From Pseudomonas viridiflava (GTDB lineage Bacteria; Pseudomonadota; Gammaproteobacteria; Pseudomonadales; Pseudomonadaceae): DNA of 64,000 nucleotides. Below the pieces are notes generated by a model that did no database searches, was not told the DNA's origin, and worked only from the letters and a program-made list of their open reading frames with translations. Every line of letters starts with the position of its first letter. The first letter of the stretch is position 1. Position numbers and translations under genes: made by a program. This document shows positions 45,544 through 53,738 of this stretch, in pieces. The DNA lies in contig NZ_UTKY01000016.1 in the NCBI RefSeq assembly GCF_900583165.1, positions 1 through 64,000 of the forward strand, in the 5' to 3' direction.

Positions 45544-46288
45544 AAGCGAAAGCATTGCGATCGATATCGACGACGAACAAATGAGCGGCACCTTCCTGAG
45601 CCCCAAATCCAAAGTCCCCGGTGTGCTGTTTGTGCACGGTTGGGGCGGTAGCCAGGAGCGCGACCTTGAGCGCGCCAAGGGCATTGCCGGTTTGGGATGT
45701 GTGTGCCTGACGTTCGACCTGCGCGGCCATGCTGGCACCGGTATTCCGCTGTCACGCGTTACCCGCGAAGACAACTTGCGCGACCTGTTGGCGGCCTACG
45801 ACCGGCTGCTGTCCCACCCGGCCATCGACACTTCAGCCGTGGCGGTGGTGGGCACCAGTTATGGCGGTTACCTGGCGGCGATTCTTACCACACTGCGCCC
45901 GGTGCGTTGGCTGGCACTGCGGGTGCCTGCGCTGTACCGCGACCAGGAGTGGCTCAAGCCCAAGCGTGATTTGGACAAGATCGACTTGATGGATTACCGC
46001 AGTACCTTGGTAAACGCCGAGACCAACCGGGCCTTGCATGCCTGCGCGAAATTCACCGGGGATGTATTGATCGTCGAATCGGAAACCGACGATCACGTGC
46101 CCCATGCCACGATCATGAGCTACCGCGCGGCGTGCCAGCAGACTCACTCGCTGACCCATCGGATTATCGATGGGGCGGATCATTCACTGAGCGATCCGGT
46201 GTCGCAGCAGGCGTATACCTCGATCCTGGTGGACTGGATTACCGAGATGGTGGTGGGGGAGCGGTTGAGCATTATCCAGGCTCAATAA
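45533..46288 (+). CDS. Alpha/beta hydrolase
   Basis: The 251-residue protein has the alpha/beta hydrolase fold: oxyanion segment VLFVHGWGGS (31-40), nucleophile elbow G107-T-S109-Y-G, acid in VESETDDHVPH and catalytic histidine in DGADHSLSD. No signal peptide is visible, so it acts in the cytoplasm. The substrate is unknown. The start overlaps the DUF3182 gene by 11 bases, so the two proteins are probably made together. A REP doublet follows. Confidence 0.88.
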   Translation: MTARSESIAIDIDDEQMSGTFLSPKSKVPGVLFVHGWGGSQERDLERAKGIAGLGCVCLTFDLRGHAGTGIPLSRVTREDNLRDLLAAYDRLLSHPAIDTSAVAVVGTSYGGYLAAILTTLRPVRWLALRVPALYRDQEWLKPKRDLDKIDLMDYRSTLVNAETNRALHACAKFTGDVLIVESETDDHVPHATIMSYRAACQQTHSLTHRIIDGADHSLSDPVSQQAYTSILVDWITEMVVGERLSIIQAQ

Positions 46289-46310
46289 TTTGGGTGTTCT
46301 TGAAATTGCC

Positions 46311-46395
46311 ATCAGGGGCAAGCCCCCTCCCACATTTGAATGTATTCCACCATGAGAATGCATTCCCCTGTGGGAGGGGGCTTTCCCCCGATAGC
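46311..46395. repeat. REP doublet (REPIN), GGGGGCTTGCCCCC family
   Basis: Two inverted REP units, GGGGCAAGCCCCCTCCCACA and TGTGGGAGGGGGCTTTCCC, face each other around 38 bases of spacer. The second carries a T for G change in its core. It fills the gap between the converging hydrolase and ybhN-like genes and may end both transcripts. Confidence 0.9.
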
Positions 46396-46416
46396 GCCAG
46401 ACCAGTCACCCCAATC

Positions 46417-47364
46417 TCAAGCCGGCGCCTTCTTGACCCGCAACGCCTTAGCCTTGGCCTCCACCCCCAGGTACATCACCAACGCAATCAGCAACGGCAA
46501 AATAAAGTAGATCGCCCGATAAGCAATCAACCCCGCCAGCAAACTGCCCCGCGACGCCTCATGTTGCAGCAACCCGATAAACACCGCCTCCAACACCCCA
46601 AGCCCTGCCGGTATATGGGTGATCACCCCAGCGATGGCGCTGATCAGCAACACCCCCAGCACCAACGGATAATCCAACTTGGCCGGCAGCAGGGTGAAAA
46701 TCACCGCCGCCATCAGCGACCAGTTCAGCGCACCCAACGCCAACTGCAAGCAGGCCATGCGTACCGACGGCAGGTTGATCTCCATGCCGCGAATCGTCCA
46801 CGCACGTTTTTTCGAAAACTGACAGGCCGCCAAATAACCGAGGCTGAGCAGTACCAACACGGCGCCAATACCCTGCAATGCAACGGTACTGATCTTCCAA
46901 CCCGGCGGCATGGTTACCAGGCCGCTGCTGAAAATCACCCCGGCCAGTACCATGTAGCCAAACCAATTGGTCGCCAAACTCAGGCCCAGAATCTTTGCGA
47001 TATTGCCGGTGCTCACCCCCAGCCGTGAGTACAGCCGATAGCGCATGGCGATGCCGCCTACCCACGCGCTCAGGTTGAGATTGAACGCATAGCTGATGAT
47101 GCCCACCGGCAGGATTTGCTTCCAGGTCAGGTCCTGGCGAATGTAGGTGCGACCGATCAAGTCAAAGCTGGCGTACACCAGAAAACTGCACAGCGTCACC
47201 GCGCCCGCGATGAGCAGGGTGCGCAGTTTAAAGTCCCCCAGGGTTTGGACCACTTCGCTCCAGTCGATACGCCGGGCGAGCAGGGTGAACAACACAATCA
47301 GCGCCAGGAAAAACACCACCGTCAGTGGTTTCTTCCAACGTTTGAAACGGCTTTCAGAGGTCAT
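46417..47364 (-). CDS. Lysylphosphatidylglycerol synthase transmembrane-domain protein (YbhN-like)
   Basis: The 315-residue protein is built of about eight membrane helices and belongs to the family of the flippase-like part of MprF, like Escherichia coli YbhN. It lacks the aminoacyl-transferase domain, so it probably moves or binds a lipid rather than modifying it. The ATG at 47364 overlaps the end of clsB by 11 bases; a TTG five codons earlier is the alternative. It is the last gene of a three-gene operon with clsB and an EEP protein, the same set as ybhP-clsB-ybhN. Confidence 0.88.
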   Translation of the reverse strand: MTSESRFKRWKKPLTVVFFLALIVLFTLLARRIDWSEVVQTLGDFKLRTLLIAGAVTLCSFLVYASFDLIGRTYIRQDLTWKQILPVGIISYAFNLNLSAWVGGIAMRYRLYSRLGVSTGNIAKILGLSLATNWFGYMVLAGVIFSSGLVTMPPGWKISTVALQGIGAVLVLLSLGYLAACQFSKKRAWTIRGMEINLPSVRMACLQLALGALNWSLMAAVIFTLLPAKLDYPLVLGVLLISAIAGVITHIPAGLGVLEAVFIGLLQHEASRGSLLAGLIAYRAIYFILPLLIALVMYLGVEAKAKALRVKKAPA

Positions 47365-48616
47365 GGACCTGGCCCTCAAATGGCTTCAAACGCGGTTTGT
47401 GCGCAGGCAACCAACCGGTCATCGCCGGGAAGTGGCGCATCACATGAAACACCAAAAAGCCGACGGTCAGCCGCCAGAGCCATAACCTTGGCTTGCGGTT
47501 CTCCGGCATGGTCTGGCAGTGGTCGTGGGCGAGGACTTGCAAGCGTTCAAAGAGCTGTTGATTGAACGCACGGTCGCGAATCAGCACATTGGCTTCCAGG
47601 TTCAACGACAGGCTCAACGGGTCGAGGTTACTCGAACCCACAGTGCTCCATTCGTCATCCACCAGCGCGACTTTGCCATGCAGCGGGCGCTGGCAATATT
47701 CGTGGATCACCACGCCATCCTTGAGCAGGTAGTCATAGAGCATGCGCGCCGCCAGCTTGGCCAGCAGCACGTCCGGCTGGCCCTGCATGATCAATTGCAC
47801 GTGCACGCCACGGCGTGCGGCGTTGCGGATTTCCCGCAGAAGACGATAGCCAGGGAAAAAGTACGCGTTGGCGATCACCGCACGCTTCTGCGCTTTGCTC
47901 AAGGCGTGGATATACGCCTCCTCGATGTCATCGCGGTGTTGCACGTTATCGCGATAGATCAAGCGCACCAGCCCGTCGCCGTTATCGGTCGGCCACGCTG
48001 AAGGCCGTTGCTGGCGCCGACGCCAACCACGCCGCGTGCGCACCTGACGACCGCTTTGAGCCAGCGCAAAGTGATGCAGGTCGGCCACCGCCGGTCCGGT
48101 CACCTGCACGGCATAATCCTGCTTGGCTTCGGGGCCGAAGTCTCCTAGGTGATCGGCCGAGAAGTTAATCCCGCCGATAAACGCCACGGTCGCATCGACG
48201 ACCACGATTTTGCGATGCAGGCGGCGAAACCAATTGGTGCGAATGCCCAACGTCTTGGAGGCCGGGTCAAACATCTGCACCATGACCCCGGCGTCCGCCA
48301 GTTGCGCCAGAAAACCAGGGCTCAGCTCGCCGCAGCCAAAGCCGTCGAGGCTGACCACCACCTTTACGCCGCGCTGCGCAGCGTCGATCAGAATGCGCTG
48401 GAGCTCGTGGCCCACCTTGTCTTCGAACAAGATAAAGGTTTCCAGCAAGATCTCGCGCTGCGCGCCGCGCAGGGCCTCAAACACGGTGGGGAAGTAGGCC
48501 TCGCCGTTCTCCAGCAACTGCACCTGATTGCCACTTTGCCAGCCGTAATCCAGGTCGCGGGCCTTGGCTTCGTCTGGCGGTTGGTCGGTGGCGATGTGTT
48601 CCACGGCGACGTTCAT
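47354..48616 (-). CDS. clsB: Cardiolipin synthase ClsB
   Basis: This 420-residue phospholipase D superfamily protein has two HKD motifs, LHRKIVVVDATVAFIGG near 134 and LHGKVALVDDEWSTVGSSN near 315. Together they form one active site, which condenses phospholipids to cardiolipin; the bacterial ClsB form lacks N-terminal membrane helices, as here. The last 40 residues contain one hydrophobic stretch (LWRLTVGFLVFHVM). It overlaps the upstream EEP gene by ATGA and the downstream YbhN-like gene by 11 bases. PLD family members can differ in substrate, so the activity is inferred from family and context. Confidence 0.88.
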   Translation of the reverse strand: MNVAVEHIATDQPPDEAKARDLDYGWQSGNQVQLLENGEAYFPTVFEALRGAQREILLETFILFEDKVGHELQRILIDAAQRGVKVVVSLDGFGCGELSPGFLAQLADAGVMVQMFDPASKTLGIRTNWFRRLHRKIVVVDATVAFIGGINFSADHLGDFGPEAKQDYAVQVTGPAVADLHHFALAQSGRQVRTRRGWRRRQQRPSAWPTDNGDGLVRLIYRDNVQHRDDIEEAYIHALSKAQKRAVIANAYFFPGYRLLREIRNAARRGVHVQLIMQGQPDVLLAKLAARMLYDYLLKDGVVIHEYCQRPLHGKVALVDDEWSTVGSSNLDPLSLSLNLEANVLIRDRAFNQQLFERLQVLAHDHCQTMPENRKPRLWLWRLTVGFLVFHVMRHFPAMTGWLPAHKPRLKPFEGQVHDL

Positions 48617-49392
48617 AGCTCGATCTCCACCGAGAGGGGCACATGGTCCGACAAGTGGGACCAGGGCCGGGTAGTCAGCACGCGGGGGTTATGCACCTTC
48701 AGATTGCGCACATAAATGCGGTCCAGCGGCAGTAAGGGCAAGCGCGCCGGGAAGGTCCGCGCAGGCTTGCCGTGGGCTTCGACAAACACTTCCCTGAGGC
48801 CGCTTTGGCTCAGGTCGGCCTTTTGGCGCCAGTCGTTGAAGTCACCGGCCACCACCAATGGCGCATCGGCCGGGATCTCGCTGATGCGCTGCTCCAGCAA
48901 GCGCAATTGCTGCTGGCGATGCACTTCGCGCAGGCCCAGGTGGATGCAGATGGCGTGCACCTCCTGCCCGGTGCCCGGCAGGCGCAGCACACAATGCAGC
49001 AAGCCACGGTTTTCATGGCCGCTTTGGGAGATATCAAGGTTGTCGTAATTGACGATCTGGAATTTCGACAGCAACGCGTTGCCATGGTCGCCATGGGGGT
49101 AGACCGCGTTGCGCCCATAGGCGAACTGCGGCCAGATGCTGTCGGCCAGAAACTCGTACTGCGGCATATTCGGCCAGTCGCTGTAGCGCTGCGGGTGGCG
49201 TTCGTGGGTGCCGTGTATCTCCTGCAAAAACACCATATCGGCGCCTATGCTGCGCACCGCTTCACGCAGCTCGGGCAGGATGAATCGCCGATTCAGGGCG
49301 GTAAAGCCTTTGTGGATATTGACCGTCAGCACCGTGAAGCGAGTGATGGCGACACTGGGGGTGATGGGCACCCAGTCGGGAATCGCAGCCAT
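48613..49392 (-). CDS. Endonuclease/exonuclease/phosphatase family protein (YbhP-like)
   Basis: The 259-residue protein has the metal-dependent EEP fold: TVLTVNIHKG (about 21-30), FLQEIHG with the catalytic glutamate, VVAGDFNDWR and the C-terminal SDHVPLSVEIEL with the catalytic Asp-His pair. Family members hydrolyse phosphodiesters in nucleic acids or phospholipids. Being the first gene of the clsB operon points to a lipid or head-group substrate, but this is inference. Confidence 0.88.
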   Translation of the reverse strand: MAAIPDWVPITPSVAITRFTVLTVNIHKGFTALNRRFILPELREAVRSIGADMVFLQEIHGTHERHPQRYSDWPNMPQYEFLADSIWPQFAYGRNAVYPHGDHGNALLSKFQIVNYDNLDISQSGHENRGLLHCVLRLPGTGQEVHAICIHLGLREVHRQQQLRLLEQRISEIPADAPLVVAGDFNDWRQKADLSQSGLREVFVEAHGKPARTFPARLPLLPLDRIYVRNLKVHNPRVLTTRPWSHLSDHVPLSVEIEL

Positions 49393-49412
49393 GGTTGCTC
49401 CTGAAAAAGAGT

Positions 49413-49427
49413 GGGGGCCTGGCCCCC
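49413..49427. other. Palindrome in the divergent gap between the EEP and OmpA-like genes
   Basis: GGGGGCC-T-GGCCCCC is a perfect 7-bp inverted repeat, 20 bases upstream of the EEP start. The 270-base gap holds no gene. The palindrome could be an operator or part of a leader hairpin; no clear promoter hexamers were found for either side. Confidence 0.5.
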
Positions 49428-49662
49428 GTGTATGGATGACTGTGATTTTTGTGGGAAAGTTTCCAGCGTCCTACGGACGGTTCGCGGTATCGCGCAGCGG
49501 TCTAAATGGCAACAAAGAGTTACATGCGGCATTGAAATGCCATCACTGACGTGATCAAATCCCGCGCGATTTGTTTAATTCAATGATTTTGCAGGGCCTG
49601 TTCATGGATGATGCCGCTGACACTCTTTTTTGGGTGTTGGCAGTGGGGTCGGCGGCTCTTTT

Positions 49663-51126
49663 ATGAAGGCCGGAACCCATCAAGTGAATACCTCCCTTAC
49701 GCGTAAGATCAGCTTGCTGGCCGGCGCCATCGCGCTCAGTGGCTGTGCAACCCTCAATGACGCAGGCAAAAACTACGGCACGGCCATTGGCTGTGCAGGC
49801 GGCGCTATCCTCGGCGCCGGGTTGACCTATGCGATCACCGGTGACGCTAAAAAGGCCGTGCTCGGTGGTGGCGTTGGCGCCGCTGCCGGGTGTGTCGCGG
49901 GCAACCTGTGGCAGAACCGCTTGCAGGAACTGGAGCGCGTCGCCAAGGAAGAAAACCTCAATATCCAGGTGCAAACCCTGCAGAGCCAAGACGTGGCCAC
50001 CGGCAACAGCCGTGCGCCCGCACCGACCGAGGCGGGCATCGTCGCCCAGGTGCAGGACGAAGGCATGTTTGCCACCGGTAGCGCCCAGTTGAGCACCAAT
50101 GGTCAACGCCAGGTACGCAAACTCGCCGCCGCCTTCGCCCCCAAGCAGGGGCAGAATTCACAGGCCGCGATTCTGGTGGTGGGCCACACCGATGCCACCG
50201 GCAGCGCCGCCACCAACCAACGGCTGTCCGAACAGCGTGCCCGTGCCGTGGCGTCGATCCTGGCCGAGCAAGGCATTGCCCCGCAACGCATGTTCTTCCA
50301 GGGTGCGGGTGCTTCGCGGCCGATTGCCGATAACAGCGACAGCCAGCAGCGCGGCAAGAACCGTCGCGTCGAAATCGTTGAAGTGACCGACCGCAATATG
50401 TTGGTCAAGCGTGTCAACGCCGAGCAGAACAACACCAAATACCTGGCCCACGGCACCTCGACCGAGCCTGCACGCACCGTCGCCAGCGCGCCCAAAGCCA
50501 AGCCCTCCGTTGCGGCCAAACCCGCCGCCGAGAGCAAACCTGCCGATGCCGGCACCGCCCTGGTGGATTTCGGCGGCGAACCGGCCAGCGCTACCCGCTG
50601 GACCATGGGCCAGGCCATCGCCCCGAAAAAGGCCGGTTTTGCCCTGGTCTCCAGCGCTCATGCCGGCGACCTGCCGTCCAGCAGCTGCGAAGCCGACCGC
50701 CCGCGTGAAAGCGGCAAGGTGTTCAACCTCGCCAGCGGCAAGGCACTGGACACCCAGACCACCACCGAATACCTGCCGGGCTACAACAACCGCGTGTGGG
50801 CCAACGTGGTCAATGGCCACTTGGTGACCTTGTCGCCGGTGTCGATCCTGCGCGACGGCGCCAGTGTCGACCGCCAGCCGTTCATCGAAGTGGTCAAGGG
50901 CTACAAAGAAGGCAATCGCAAGTCGATCAAAAGCAAAGCCGTGGCCAACACCTACGAAGGTGAGGACCTGGTGCTGTATCGGGTGTTCACCCAAGACCCC
51001 AAGGCGCCGGTGTCGTGTATCGACGTGGTGTTCAGCAAGAAAAATTCCGAAGCCACTGACGGTGCGTTGTTCTACCCCCGCACGCGTGAAGCCTTCACCA
51101 CCCGTTTCGTGCCGATTCGCGCGTAA
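49663..51126 (+). CDS. OmpA-domain lipoprotein with unrecognised C-terminal domain
   Basis: The 487-residue protein has a lipobox LSGC (lipidated Cys28), then a glycine-zipper segment (about 37-80), then an OmpA-like peptidoglycan-binding domain (about 130-242) with the key GHTDATGS and NQRLSEQRARAV residues, then an alanine/proline/lysine linker (265-297) and a C-terminal domain of 190 residues that I do not recognise. An in-frame GTG at 49684 has a better ribosome binding site (CCGGAA) and gives a shorter signal peptide, so the start is uncertain by seven codons. It begins a three-gene run with two other envelope proteins, 18 bases before the next. Confidence 0.85.
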   Translation: MKAGTHQVNTSLTRKISLLAGAIALSGCATLNDAGKNYGTAIGCAGGAILGAGLTYAITGDAKKAVLGGGVGAAAGCVAGNLWQNRLQELERVAKEENLNIQVQTLQSQDVATGNSRAPAPTEAGIVAQVQDEGMFATGSAQLSTNGQRQVRKLAAAFAPKQGQNSQAAILVVGHTDATGSAATNQRLSEQRARAVASILAEQGIAPQRMFFQGAGASRPIADNSDSQQRGKNRRVEIVEVTDRNMLVKRVNAEQNNTKYLAHGTSTEPARTVASAPKAKPSVAAKPAAESKPADAGTALVDFGGEPASATRWTMGQAIAPKKAGFALVSSAHAGDLPSSSCEADRPRESGKVFNLASGKALDTQTTTEYLPGYNNRVWANVVNGHLVTLSPVSILRDGASVDRQPFIEVVKGYKEGNRKSIKSKAVANTYEGEDLVLYRVFTQDPKAPVSCIDVVFSKKNSEATDGALFYPRTREAFTTRFVPIRA

Positions 51127-51144
51127 GACTCAAGGAACTACACC

Positions 51145-52737
51145 ATGGAAGAGTTCAGCTTCAATGCGCTGACAGCCCTGCTCTGGGCAAACAAGTTGAT
51201 CACCGGGCTGGTGATTTCCACACTGCTGGCGGCCATCCTGATCCAGGCGTACTGGGACAAAGTCGGCTACTTCGTGATGCGCGTCTGGCACGGCGTGCCA
51301 CTGATCGGCAAAGTGGCGCGCCTGTCCAAGCAAAGCCTGATGCTCGACTCCCACGGCTGGCCGAAATCGGAAAGCGAGCTGTGCGACGCGTACTACTCGC
51401 GCTATGAAAAGATCGGCGCCAAAGACGTGGATTTCTTCAACAAGAGCGAGTCCTACCTGCGCACCATCGGTGAGCGCGGCCGCCGCGAACGGCCGTTCTG
51501 GGTATTTGCGCTGATCTTCATGCTGATCATGTTCGAAGCCGTGGGTTTTGCTTACGTGCTGGTGCCGTTCATCAACCAGAACCTGTCGGCCAATGACCAA
51601 AGCTGGATGGGCTGGTTGTTTGCCTTCCTGCTGGCGGTGGCCTCGGCGATCCTCGCAGAAGTCACCGGCCGCGCCGTGCACAAGAACGCGCTGATCAGCA
51701 AGGCGCGCCACTGGTGGGAAAACGACACCGAAGCCAACCGCCCGCCGCAGCTCAAGGAACTGCCAGGCATTGGCATCAAAGACACCGATAGCGATAAGGA
51801 CGGCAAGGATTACAGCCGCATCCTGGCGCGCATCAACACCAACCACACCGTGACGCCGAGCCGTGGCTGGATGATCACCACCGGTATCTGGATTGCGATC
51901 ATTGCCGTGGCGGCATTCGGTATCCGTACCATGCAGCTCAAGAGCATTGAGACTGAAATGGTCGGCAGCCCTCGCGCGTTTGCCCAGCAAAACTACGAGT
52001 CGGCCAGCCCGTTTGAACTGCCCGCCGATTCGGCCGCGATCAACGACCAGGCCGACAAGCAAACCCTCACCGACAAGATGGATGCGATTCGCAAGGCCTC
52101 GCTGATCACGTTTATCGTGCTGTCGGTGATCTACATCGCGATTCAAATTACCAGCATCTGGCTGGCGTCGATCTTCGGTTTTGCCGGGGTTGAGTCCAAG
52201 ACCGCCTGGGAACACACCCACAAGTTCTCCAGCGGCGAAGCCCTGGAAAACTGGATGCAGAGCCAGCGTGTGGAGATTGCCTCCCATGCCGACCATAAGT
52301 TGAGCAAATTGCAGCTCAAGCTGGCCGGTCGTTCGACCACTAACGCGCAGCAGCAGGCTGCGTTGACCAGCGCGCACAATCGCAACTTCGAGACCTACCT
52401 GGCACGCAAGCAGGTGATGCCGGGCACGCCGCAAGCGATGGCCAAACCGATCGTAGCGCCCGCTGCGCCTGTTGCACCCGTTGCACCCGTTGCCCCTGTT
52501 GCACAGGCCGCACCGGTCGTGGCTGAAGTGGTTGCCCCTGTCATCGCGCCAGTTGAAGCTCCCGCACCGGTTGCGCCAACTTCCAGCCTCGACGCCCTGC
52601 GCAGCAAAGACCTGACCGCCTACAGCGAAGAGCAACTGGCGACCATCAGCCGCGCCAAGGGCCATGCGCTCGAAGACGTGCTGGCGCTGCGAGCTGAGCA
52701 ACAACTGCTCAAAGACTTCGACGCTGCAGGTGCCTGA
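51145..52737 (+). CDS. Unrecognised multi-spanning inner-membrane protein
   Basis: I do not recognise this 530-residue protein. Membrane helices are predicted at about 17-36, 117-142, 154-172, 242-260 and 319-346, giving large soluble loops at 37-116 and 173-240 and a region 262-318. The tail (350-530) is soluble, with a Pro-Ala-Val repeat (PVAPVAPVA, about 438-480) and a charged helical end. The repeat visible in the DNA is a run of GTTGCACCC units. Spacing of 18 bases upstream and zero downstream places it in one operon with the OmpA lipoprotein and the VWA-like protein. Confidence 0.8.
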   Translation: MEEFSFNALTALLWANKLITGLVISTLLAAILIQAYWDKVGYFVMRVWHGVPLIGKVARLSKQSLMLDSHGWPKSESELCDAYYSRYEKIGAKDVDFFNKSESYLRTIGERGRRERPFWVFALIFMLIMFEAVGFAYVLVPFINQNLSANDQSWMGWLFAFLLAVASAILAEVTGRAVHKNALISKARHWWENDTEANRPPQLKELPGIGIKDTDSDKDGKDYSRILARINTNHTVTPSRGWMITTGIWIAIIAVAAFGIRTMQLKSIETEMVGSPRAFAQQNYESASPFELPADSAAINDQADKQTLTDKMDAIRKASLITFIVLSVIYIAIQITSIWLASIFGFAGVESKTAWEHTHKFSSGEALENWMQSQRVEIASHADHKLSKLQLKLAGRSTTNAQQQAALTSAHNRNFETYLARKQVMPGTPQAMAKPIVAPAAPVAPVAPVAPVAQAAPVVAEVVAPVIAPVEAPAPVAPTSSLDALRSKDLTAYSEEQLATISRAKGHALEDVLALRAEQQLLKDFDAAGA

Positions 52738-53568
52738 ATGAAGATCTCGCGGTTTTTCCCGGCGCTGCTGTTGGCGCCGTTGCTGGCGGTGGCCGGCGAG
52801 CGCAACGACATTCCGGACTGCTATGCGTACGCCAAGGTCGGCGACTATCGCCCGGCTGAAAGCGGCCGCGAGCTGACGGTGATCATCGACCAGACGATCC
52901 CCATGCCTGAAGTGATCCAGAAGGCGACGTGGGCCCAGGTGCAACGCTTTGTGCAGCCGGGCGACAAGGTGCGGCTGTACAGCTTCTCGGCGTTCGTGCC
53001 GGGGCAGTTCATGCAACTGCGCTTTGCCGGGCAGCTCAATCGCGGCATCGATGACAAAGTGCGCAACAACGTCGGCATGCAGTCGCTGCGAACCTTCGAC
53101 ACCTGCCTGACGGAACAACGCAGCTTTTTCAACAAAACCCTGGGCAAGGTGTTTGTGACCACGCTGCGCGAAGCATCGGAGGATATCGCCCGCAGCGAAA
53201 TCTTCCATTCGCTGCGCGAAATCGGCAACGATCTGGGCCAGCAACCGGCCCAGGAGCGCGTGGTGCTGTTGATCTCCGACATGCTTGAAAACAGCGACTT
53301 CGGCAGCTTCTACGCCAATAACCGCATTCGTGACCTGCAACCGGAGGCTGAGCTCAAGCGGGTAGGGGACAAGCATCTGTTCGCTGACCTGCAAGGCGCG
53401 CGGGTATACGTGGCCGGTGCGGCACTGGTGACCAAGGACATCAAGCAGGCCTATCGCTCCGGCAAGACCATCCAGGCGTTGGAAGACTTCTGGAAAGGCT
53501 GGTTCGCCGGCTCTAACGCGCAGTTGGTAGCGTTTGGGGCGCCCAGCCTGAATGTTGACCTGAAATAA
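52738..53568 (+). CDS. Exported VWA-like protein
   Basis: The 276-residue protein begins with a signal peptide (residues 1-20, LLAPLLAVAG) and is probably periplasmic. The rest has the layout of a von Willebrand factor A fold: ELTVIIDQT near 45-53 in place of the usual DxSxS, then VRLYSFSAF, and later RVVLLISDMLENS. The metal site is thus incomplete (Asp then Thr). The start touches the stop of the membrane protein gene, so translation is coupled. Function unknown; a partner role for the two upstream envelope proteins is inferred. Confidence 0.78.
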   Translation: MKISRFFPALLLAPLLAVAGERNDIPDCYAYAKVGDYRPAESGRELTVIIDQTIPMPEVIQKATWAQVQRFVQPGDKVRLYSFSAFVPGQFMQLRFAGQLNRGIDDKVRNNVGMQSLRTFDTCLTEQRSFFNKTLGKVFVTTLREASEDIARSEIFHSLREIGNDLGQQPAQERVVLLISDMLENSDFGSFYANNRIRDLQPEAELKRVGDKHLFADLQGARVYVAGAALVTKDIKQAYRSGKTIQALEDFWKGWFAGSNAQLVAFGAPSLNVDLK

Positions 53569-53575
53569 CCACCTT

Positions 53576-53677
53576 TGTAGGCGCGAGCTTGCTCGCGAAG
53601 AACGCACAGGCGCCGCGTTCATCCAGAATGCCCGCGTAATCGTTGACGATTTTCGCGAGCAAGCTCGCTCCTACAGG
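53576..53677. repeat. REP doublet, GCGAGCTTGCTCGC family
   Basis: TTTGTAGGCGCGAGCTTGCTCGCGAA and its inverse TTCGCGAGCAAGCTCGCTCCTACA-like copy flank about 55 bases of spacer. This is a different REP family from the other three doublets in the window. It lies between two genes of the same orientation, just before the MscS gene. Confidence 0.88.
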
Positions 53678-53738
53678 GAACGATCACGACTCAATTCCGT
53701 CAGTTCCTTACAGACCCTTCTGTAAGGAGCCCGGTGTT

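Noticed and set aside
52445..52510. Tandem GTTGCACCC units as a minisatellite
   Set aside because: They are in frame and encode the Pro-Ala-Val linker of the membrane protein, only a few units long.
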